Shown: piece after piece, positions 57,576-64,000 of the stretch
How the letters are laid out: the number at the start of each line of letters is the position of its first letter
How positions within the stretch are numbered: position 1 is the stretch's first letter
Origin: an uncultured Bacteroidales bacterium
GTDB taxonomy: Bacteria > Bacteroidota > Bacteroidia > Bacteroidales > Paludibacteraceae
NCBI GenBank assembly: GCA_946403215.1
Contig: CAMIZG010000002.1
Location: 1 to 64,000 of the forward strand
Direction of reading: 5' to 3'
Length of the DNA stretch: 64,000 bases
The notes under the pieces: generated by a model
What the model saw: the letters and a program-made list of their open reading frames with translations, nothing else
The model's database searches: none
What the model was told of the DNA's origin: nothing
Position numbers and translations under genes: made by a program

Positions 57576-59756
57576 ATGAAAAAGATTCTTCTGTTTGCTG
57601 TCATGCTGACCATGGGTTTGGCAGCAAAGGCTGAGTGTCAGGACGGCCCGTACGGCCTCCAGATAAACGGCAGCAAGGTCGTGGACGCCCCTAAGTTCGG
57701 TGACCCGGACTCGCAGGGACGTGTCCAGTACAAAGCCTCCTGTGTCGAACTGGCAGCAGGTGACAAGATCAAACTGATCAACCAGAGCTGCGGTGATACA
57801 TGGATGATTGACATCGACCCCTACGGCGAGTATCAGAAATTCGACGGCGGTAAGGATGCCGGTCAGCTGACCTGCACCACCGCAGGCACGTATGACTTCT
57901 ACATCAAGCTGAAAGCGAACGATGATCTGGTATATATCGGTCCCGGAGACTGCGGCGGCGAATCGGGTTGCGAGGACGGTCCGTATGGCGTGATTATCAA
58001 TAACAAGACCGTTGTGGACGCCCCGTTGTTCGGCGACGAGGACACGGAGGGACGCACCCAGTACATGGCATCGTGCGTTGATCTGAAGGCCGGCGACGAG
58101 GTTCAGCTGATCAACAAGAGCTGTGACGCCAAATGGATGGTGGACCTGGACCCGTACGGTCACTACGAGAACTTCAGCGGCGGCTCGAGCACGAACAAGC
58201 TGGTGTGCAACGTAGCAGGCAAGTATGACTTCTATATCAAGCTGAGTATGCAAGCGGGCGACCTGGTATATGTTGAGAGCAGCCAGACCTGCGGCGGTGG
58301 CGGTGGCGGCACTCCCGATCCGGGTTACAAGACTTCCGCTCCGGAGAAATGTCCGGACGTGCTGCTTCAGGCCTTCTACTGGGACAGCTATCAGGACAAG
58401 GGCTACGGCCGTACCAAATGGATAGACCACCTGAACGGCAACAGCGGTTCGACAGCCGAGGAGATGGGACAGTGGTTTGACCTGATCTGGCTGCCGCCTA
58501 TGTCGAAGGCAACCGGCGGAACAGGCTATATCCCGTCGAAGTACAGCGATCTGAACAGCGACTGGGGCACGAAGAAGAAGCTGGAGGAGATGGTGGAGAT
58601 ATTCCACAAGAACGGCGCCCGCGTGGTAGCGGACATCGTTATCAACCACGGCGCCGCCTGGAGCGGTTGGTGCGACTTCGCGCAACTGAACTTCGGCAGC
58701 TACGGTTCATTCAAGCCCGACGCATCGTGGATATGCAATACCGACGAGATGAACTATTCCAGCGAAGCCGGCGACTGCAAAGGCAAGGCCACCGGTAACA
58801 ACGACGACGGCTACGGTAACGAGGCGAACTACGACTCCGGCCGCGACTGGGACCACAACAATTCCAAAGTGCGCGACATGTTCAAGGCATACCTGAAGTG
58901 GCTGCGCAACGACATCAAGATTGACGGTTTCCGCTACGACTACTGCAAGGGATTCCACAACTCGCATATAGACGACTACAACAAGGCCGCCAAGGCCTAC
59001 TTCTCCGTGATGGAGATGTGGGACGGCAACCCCGACGTACTGCAGTCGCACCTGAACGATGCCGGATGGAACACGCTGACATTCGACTTTGCGATGAAGT
59101 ACCAGGCGTTCAACAACGGTATAGCCTCCGACAACTACGGCGCCCTCAAAGGTGCCGGTTTGCTCGGCGCAGGCAAGGGACGTTATGCTGTCACCTTCCT
59201 TGATAGCCACGACTCGTTCCAGCGTGACGACAACGAGTTCTGCGGCGCAGGCAACGCGATGACCGTGTGCAAGGACAAGATCATGCAATGCTACGCCTAT
59301 CTGCTCTCAATGCCGGGCGTACCTCTGGTATTCTGGCCGCACTGGGTGACCTTCAAGGAAGAACTCAAAGCGCTGATCAACGCACGCTACAAAGCAGGCG
59401 TACACAGCGAGTCGGCTGTTAGCGACGAGGCCGGCAACGGCTACTACAAGGCCACCGTGACCGGCACGAACGGCCAGATACGCGTACTGATAGGTCCTAA
59501 CTCCGGCTACGGCGACACCCCGTCAGGCTTCACCCTGGCAGGCAAAGGCGTCAACTACGGCGTATATTACAAGATGAACACGCCGCGCGGTGACAAGAAC
59601 ACCGAGCGTCCCGACCGCACCAAAGAGGAGCAGACGGGCATCAGCACGATTGAGGCAGCAAGCCAACCCGCCGGAGAGAAATTCATCCGAAACGGACAAC
59701 TGTTCATCCGCTGCGGCGAACAGGTGTATGACGTGATGGGAAAGAGAGTGGAGTGA
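57576..59756 (+). CDS. Secreted GH13 alpha-amylase with duplicated N-terminal domain
   Basis: DIVINHGAA, GFRYDYCKG, FLDSHDS motifs; two ~100-aa GPYG-INGS domains; C-terminal FIRNGQLFIRCGEQVYDVMGKRVE. Confidence 0.85.
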   Translation: MKKILLFAVMLTMGLAAKAECQDGPYGLQINGSKVVDAPKFGDPDSQGRVQYKASCVELAAGDKIKLINQSCGDTWMIDIDPYGEYQKFDGGKDAGQLTCTTAGTYDFYIKLKANDDLVYIGPGDCGGESGCEDGPYGVIINNKTVVDAPLFGDEDTEGRTQYMASCVDLKAGDEVQLINKSCDAKWMVDLDPYGHYENFSGGSSTNKLVCNVAGKYDFYIKLSMQAGDLVYVESSQTCGGGGGGTPDPGYKTSAPEKCPDVLLQAFYWDSYQDKGYGRTKWIDHLNGNSGSTAEEMGQWFDLIWLPPMSKATGGTGYIPSKYSDLNSDWGTKKKLEEMVEIFHKNGARVVADIVINHGAAWSGWCDFAQLNFGSYGSFKPDASWICNTDEMNYSSEAGDCKGKATGNNDDGYGNEANYDSGRDWDHNNSKVRDMFKAYLKWLRNDIKIDGFRYDYCKGFHNSHIDDYNKAAKAYFSVMEMWDGNPDVLQSHLNDAGWNTLTFDFAMKYQAFNNGIASDNYGALKGAGLLGAGKGRYAVTFLDSHDSFQRDDNEFCGAGNAMTVCKDKIMQCYAYLLSMPGVPLVFWPHWVTFKEELKALINARYKAGVHSESAVSDEAGNGYYKATVTGTNGQIRVLIGPNSGYGDTPSGFTLAGKGVNYGVYYKMNTPRGDKNTERPDRTKEEQTGISTIEAASQPAGEKFIRNGQLFIRCGEQVYDVMGKRVE

Positions 59757-59760
59757 GGTA

Positions 59761-59880
59761 GGGATTTAGGATTTCAAATTTCAAGATTTCAAGATTTCAA
59801 GATTGCTTATCTCGGCTAAAGCCTCGAACGATCGGCAAAGCCGTGCAAGATTTCAAATTTAGAATTTCAAATTTTTTAAC
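59761..59880. repeat. TTTCAAG-type 7/8-bp array interrupted by dispersed hairpin element copy B (59809-59844)
   Basis: ATTTCAAGATTTCAAGATTTCAAGATT...ATCTCGGCTAAAGCCTCGAACGATCGGCAAAGCCGT...GATTTCAAATTTAG. Confidence 0.75.
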
Positions 59881-59900
59881 AACAAATAATCTCAATAAAC

Positions 59901-60818
59901 ATGAAAAAGATTCTTCTTTTTGCAGCTTTGCTGACCATGGGTTTGGCAGCAAAGGCAGAGTGCAGTGATGGCCCTTACGGTCTCCAGATTAACGGCAGCA
60001 AGGTAGTGGAAGCACCCAAGTTCGGTGATCCCGATTCAGAAGGACGCGTTCAGTACAAAGCTGCATGTGTAGAACTGTCGGCTGGCGACAAGATCAAACT
60101 GATCAACACCAGTTGCGATGCTACCTGGATGATTGACATCGACCCCTACGGCGAGTATCAAAAGTTCGATGGCGGCAAGGATGCGGGCGAACTGACCTGC
60201 AAGACAGCCGGCAAGTATGACTTCTACATCAAGCTGAGTATGGAAAAAGGTGATGTACTGTATATTGGCCCCGGTGAGTGCGGTGGCCAAGGTGGCGGTC
60301 AAGGTGGTGGCCAAGGTGGTGGCAGCGTAGAGGGCAACCCGCGCTACTACTACAAGATGTACACCAAGGCTGACGAAACATGGCATGAGCCTTCAGAAGA
60401 GACTATCTTCGACCACGGAGTAGCCGAACTGATTGCAGACTACGGAGAGGCATATGTGTTCGTACTCTTCCAAGTGGACGGTCAAGGCGGCGTGCAGTAC
60501 CGCACTGAAACCTTCATGGACGAGAGCAACCGTCAGGTTAAACTCGTACTTGAGGGTCCGAGTGACTGGCGTCTGCCTGCTGATGCAACCAACCTGTATC
60601 TGTATGACAACGGCGATGGCACACTGACATTATCCATTGATGAACTCCCCGGCAAGAAGCTGGCTGACCCGCAACCGGCCAGCGGCGGCGGTCAGCAGAG
60701 CAGCGCAGTGGAGAACACCACAGTCAGCACCAAGGTCGTAAAGACAATCGTGAACGGTCAGGTAGTGATCATCAAGGACGGTGTACGCTACAACCTGCTT
60801 GGTGCTCAAGTTCAATAA
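59901..60818 (+). CDS. Secreted non-catalytic protein sharing the amylase N-terminal domain and C-terminal tail
   Basis: Same signal peptide and GPYGLQINGSKVVEAPKFGDPDSEGR domain as 57576; GGQGGGQGGG linker; tail IVNGQVVIIKDGVRYNLLGAQVQ; no GH13 motifs. Confidence 0.7.
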   Translation: MKKILLFAALLTMGLAAKAECSDGPYGLQINGSKVVEAPKFGDPDSEGRVQYKAACVELSAGDKIKLINTSCDATWMIDIDPYGEYQKFDGGKDAGELTCKTAGKYDFYIKLSMEKGDVLYIGPGECGGQGGGQGGGQGGGSVEGNPRYYYKMYTKADETWHEPSEETIFDHGVAELIADYGEAYVFVLFQVDGQGGVQYRTETFMDESNRQVKLVLEGPSDWRLPADATNLYLYDNGDGTLTLSIDELPGKKLADPQPASGGGQQSSAVENTTVSTKVVKTIVNGQVVIIKDGVRYNLLGAQVQ

Positions 60819-60887
60819 TCCAATCATTCAGGGTGGTGCGCTTGGCTGCGCGCCACCTTACTAACATTCAAAACAGATATCTAACCT

Positions 60888-63275
60888 ATGAAACGATTCA
60901 TCTTTAGCGCAGTAGCTGTTCTATGGGCAGTGCTGCTGATGGCACAAGTTATGCCCTCACCAAACCCTATTCCTGTAGGCTATACGGGGCAAGTGATCAT
61001 CACCTACGATGCAAAAGCCGGAAACGGTGCGCTGGCATCGGCCACGGAGGTTTATGCTCACACGGGTCTGATCACATCCGCCTCAACAAGCACAAGCGAT
61101 TGGAAAAATGTGATTGGCTCGTGGGGATCTACCTCCCAACCTAAACTCACCAAAAACGCAAGTGGCAAATGGGAACTGACAATCTCTAATATATTCGAGT
61201 TCTACGGTGTGCCGGAATCAACGGACATCAAGAAACTCGCCTTCGTCTTCCATAATGGTAAGGGAGACAATTCAACAGCCGGCAAGACCAGCTCCAACGG
61301 AGATATATTCATCACCCTCGGTGAGAAAGTCGATGACAGCGATATATGGTCATCTGTCGAAGGCCTGACTCCTACGACCATGGCGCGCCCCGCAGGCGTA
61401 AGTAACGGCATCTACTATGGTGAAGACGGCACGTCGGTTACGCTGTGTACGTACGCCGCCAGCAAGACGGAAGCCGCCAAGCGCGTTTTCCTGCTCGGTG
61501 ATATGACCAACTGGAAACTGGATGCTGAGCACCAGCTCTACAAGGACGGCAACTACTTCTGGATCACCCTCACCGGCCTTACCAAAGGCAAGGAGTACCG
61601 TTTCCAGTACGCCGTGGAGCGCGCCGACGGAGTGCGCAAGCAGATATGCGACCTCTATTCCGAAAAAGTCCTGCATCCCGACGACAAGTACGAACCCAAG
61701 ACCGCTGACCCCACGCTCATCAGTTATCCTACCAAAGGTGCTGACGGAGGGTACGTAACAGTTATCCGACCCGGCAAACCCGAATACCAGTGGAGCAGCG
61801 CCACCCTCAACTTCTCTCGCCCCAAAAAGGAAAACCTCATCATCTACGAAGTGTGGGTACTCGACTATACATCCAAGCGCACCTTCAAGGCGCTCAAAGA
61901 TCGTCTCGATTACATCCAGAACCTTGGCGTCAATGCCATCGAGCTGATGCCTGTGTCGGAGTTCGAAGGCAACCAGAGTTGGGGCTACAACCCCACGCTG
62001 TACTTCGCCGTAGATAAAGCATACGGCACAGCCGATGACCTCAAAGACCTGATTGATGCCTGCCACCGACGCGGCATAGCTGTTATCGTCGATATGGTAT
62101 TTAACCACGCTTATGGCCTCAACCCCATGAACAAACTCTACCCCTACGGCACCGACCTGAGCAGCAACCCGTGGTTCAATGTCACACCTCCCGAAGGCGG
62201 ACAAACCTATGGTCAGGACTGGAACCATGACTTTCCTCCTGCCCACGAGATGTTCACTCGCGTGTTCCAATACTGGCTCAAGGAGTACAAGATCGACGGT
62301 TTCCGTCTTGACCTCAGTCATGGTCTGTGCGGCACGACAGTTAATGCCGTTTACAACCTCAAGGACTATTACGCCAACGGCGTGCAGGCTACCTCACCCG
62401 GCGCATACATGATCCTCGAGCACTGGGGCGACGGACAGAGCGAACTGATCAGCAAAGGTATGCAATGCTGGACTGGACAGACCGTTTCCAACGCCTATTG
62501 CCAGACTGCTATGGGGTGGCTCAAAGAGGGTGACGGATTTGAAGGAGCAAACAAAGCAGGCTATGTTTCCTACGCCGAGTCGCATGACGAGGAGCGCATG
62601 CAATACAAAGCCAAGGCGTACGGCAACGGCGATCTGCAGACCAACGAGGCGGCTCGGCTCGGTCGCGTGGCGGAAAATGTGGCATTCAACGTACTGCTCA
62701 AGGGCGCACATATGCTCTGGCAGTTCGAGGAGATAGGCTACGACATATCCATCGACCAGAACGGCCGTACCGGTACCAAACCCAATCCCAAGGGCAAAGG
62801 CTATTTCACGCAGGCGGAACGTGTTGACGCGTTCACCAAATGCGCCCAGGTCATCACTTTGCGCACGCAACTCATGCCTGACGCCTTCACCGGTACGCCT
62901 ACCGTAAGCATCAGTTCGGGCAAAGCCCTGCGCACCATACAATGGGGCAGCAATGTGCTGGTGGCTGCGAACTTCGGCGTTACAGGCAACCAGGCCGTAA
63001 CCATGCCATCAGGCACATGGTACGACTACCTGGATGGCGGAAACCGCGCAACATCATCTACCTACGTCCTCAAACCGGGCGAGCTGAAAGTATTCACAGG
63101 TAAGGCAGTGGAAGCGCCGACCTTTGCAGATATCGAAAAACGCGACCACACAGACGTGGAGTTTGTATCTGACAACAGCAACCTGCCACACCTGGAGAAA
63201 TTCTTCTACAACGGCACGCTGTATCTGCGCCGCGGTAACGAGACATATACCATTGAGGGACTGAGAGTGCAGTAA
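60888..63275 (+). CDS. Secreted GH13 alpha-amylase/pullulanase-like with N-terminal CBM48-like region
   Basis: GDMTNWKLDAEHQLYKDGNYFWITLTGL; WGYNPTLYFAVDKAYG; GFRLDLSHG; ILEHWGD; tail FFYNGTLYLRRGNETYTIEGLRVQ. Confidence 0.85.
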   Translation: MKRFIFSAVAVLWAVLLMAQVMPSPNPIPVGYTGQVIITYDAKAGNGALASATEVYAHTGLITSASTSTSDWKNVIGSWGSTSQPKLTKNASGKWELTISNIFEFYGVPESTDIKKLAFVFHNGKGDNSTAGKTSSNGDIFITLGEKVDDSDIWSSVEGLTPTTMARPAGVSNGIYYGEDGTSVTLCTYAASKTEAAKRVFLLGDMTNWKLDAEHQLYKDGNYFWITLTGLTKGKEYRFQYAVERADGVRKQICDLYSEKVLHPDDKYEPKTADPTLISYPTKGADGGYVTVIRPGKPEYQWSSATLNFSRPKKENLIIYEVWVLDYTSKRTFKALKDRLDYIQNLGVNAIELMPVSEFEGNQSWGYNPTLYFAVDKAYGTADDLKDLIDACHRRGIAVIVDMVFNHAYGLNPMNKLYPYGTDLSSNPWFNVTPPEGGQTYGQDWNHDFPPAHEMFTRVFQYWLKEYKIDGFRLDLSHGLCGTTVNAVYNLKDYYANGVQATSPGAYMILEHWGDGQSELISKGMQCWTGQTVSNAYCQTAMGWLKEGDGFEGANKAGYVSYAESHDEERMQYKAKAYGNGDLQTNEAARLGRVAENVAFNVLLKGAHMLWQFEEIGYDISIDQNGRTGTKPNPKGKGYFTQAERVDAFTKCAQVITLRTQLMPDAFTGTPTVSISSGKALRTIQWGSNVLVAANFGVTGNQAVTMPSGTWYDYLDGGNRATSSTYVLKPGELKVFTGKAVEAPTFADIEKRDHTDVEFVSDNSNLPHLEKFFYNGTLYLRRGNETYTIEGLRVQ

Positions 63276-63276
63276 A

Positions 63277-63340
63277 ACAGCCATTAGCCGTTAGCCATTA
63301 GCCATTGGCAGCCAACGGCCAAAAGCCAAAACCAAAAGCC
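63277..63340. repeat. 7-bp-period array of CCATTAG / CCAAAAG units
   Basis: CAGCCATTAGCCGTTAGCCATTAGCCATTGGCAGCCAACGGCCAAAAGCCAAAACCAAAAGCC. Confidence 0.8.
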
Positions 63341-63343
63341 AAC

Positions 63344-64000
63344 ATGATACTCTGCGTAGCCGAGAAACCGTCCGCCGGACGAGATATAGCCAAAGTGCTG
63401 GGTGCAAACACCCGGCACGATGGTTTTATGGAAGGTAACGGCTACTGCGTTACCTGGACGTTCGGTCACCTCTGCGCCCTATATGATCCCAACGACTACA
63501 ACGAGCAGTGGAAAGGCTGGAATATGTCAGCTCTGCCGATGATCCCTGAACGATTCAGTATTAAGGTTAGTGGCGATGAGGGTGTACAGAAGCAGTTCGC
63601 CATCATAAAAAAACTGATGTCCGAAGCCACCGAGGTTATCAACTGCGGCGACCCCGGTCAGGAAGGTGAACTCATCCAGCGCTGGGTCTATCAGCAGGCG
63701 GGCTGTAAGGTGCCTGTTAAGCGTCTGTGGACTTCGTCACTAACAGAGGAAGCTATACGCGAAGCATTCAATCAACTCAAGGATCAATCAGCCTACCAGC
63801 ACTTGTACGAAGCAGGACTGATGCGCGCCATTGGCGACTGGCTGCTTGGCATGAATGCCTCGCGCGCATATACTCTTAAGTACGCACGCAACGCAGGCCG
63901 GCGTGATATCTTATCCATCGGGCGCGTGCAGACACCCACGCTCGCCCTAATCGTCAAACGTCAGCAGGAGATAGAACACTTCGTGCCACGCACGTACTAC
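63344..64000 (+). CDS. topB: DNA topoisomerase III, 3' truncated by window edge
   Basis: MILCVAEKPSAGRDIAKVLGA...GDPGQEGELIQRWVY...SIGRVQTPTLALIV; frame open to end. Confidence 0.9.
   Translation, partial: MILCVAEKPSAGRDIAKVLGANTRHDGFMEGNGYCVTWTFGHLCALYDPNDYNEQWKGWNMSALPMIPERFSIKVSGDEGVQKQFAIIKKLMSEATEVINCGDPGQEGELIQRWVYQQAGCKVPVKRLWTSSLTEEAIREAFNQLKDQSAYQHLYEAGLMRAIGDWLLGMNASRAYTLKYARNAGRRDILSIGRVQTPTLALIVKRQQEIEHFVPRTYY

Noticed and set aside
60828-60862. GGTGGTGCGC/GCGCGCCACC hairpin between 59901 and 60888 genes
   Set aside because: Strong stem but no U-tract; probably an ordinary intergenic hairpin, insufficient to claim a function.

Overview
The window reads as a Bacteroidales-type chromosome segment. 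Supporting signs are recurrent -33 TTTG / -7 TAnnTTTG promoters with constant spacing, TonB receptors, DUF4294/DUF3127/DUF5686 proteins and secreted enzymes with a shared T9SS-like C-terminal tail. Recognisable blocks are: msrA (partial); BASS transporter; MBL hydrolase; an alkylation-repair-rich block (AlkZ-like, two AlkD paralogues); cysK; a degenerate DUF3987 island; a complete histidine-utilisation operon ending in folD (ftcD-hutU-hutH-hutI-folD); DEAD helicase; pgk; rpe; comEC; tRNA-Pro(GGG); two TonB receptors, one behind an apparent TPP riboswitch; mutS; rpmH; rbfA; xerD; a secreted GH13 amylase cluster; and the start of topB. The strongest unannotated signal is upstream of cysK on the minus strand. 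A 20-codon leader ORF with three consecutive Cys codons (MMTVSLFNICCCTTPLWGVA) lies immediately downstream of a promoter. It is followed by mutually exclusive antiterminator and terminator pairings, which is the architecture of a cysteine-tRNA attenuator. Other non-coding signals are intrinsic-terminator-like hairpins whose loop carries the -33 element of the next promoter, promoter classes with conserved spacers, three different 11-bp-period direct-repeat arrays, and 7/8-bp-period arrays found between genes and in-frame inside loops and linkers of several proteins. There is also a 36-nt dispersed hairpin element embedded in such arrays, a 7-hairpin intergenic array, a candidate ~100-nt sRNA, and a series of collapsed-gene relics that keep the first or last few codons. 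All calls are by eye from sequence; no database search was run.
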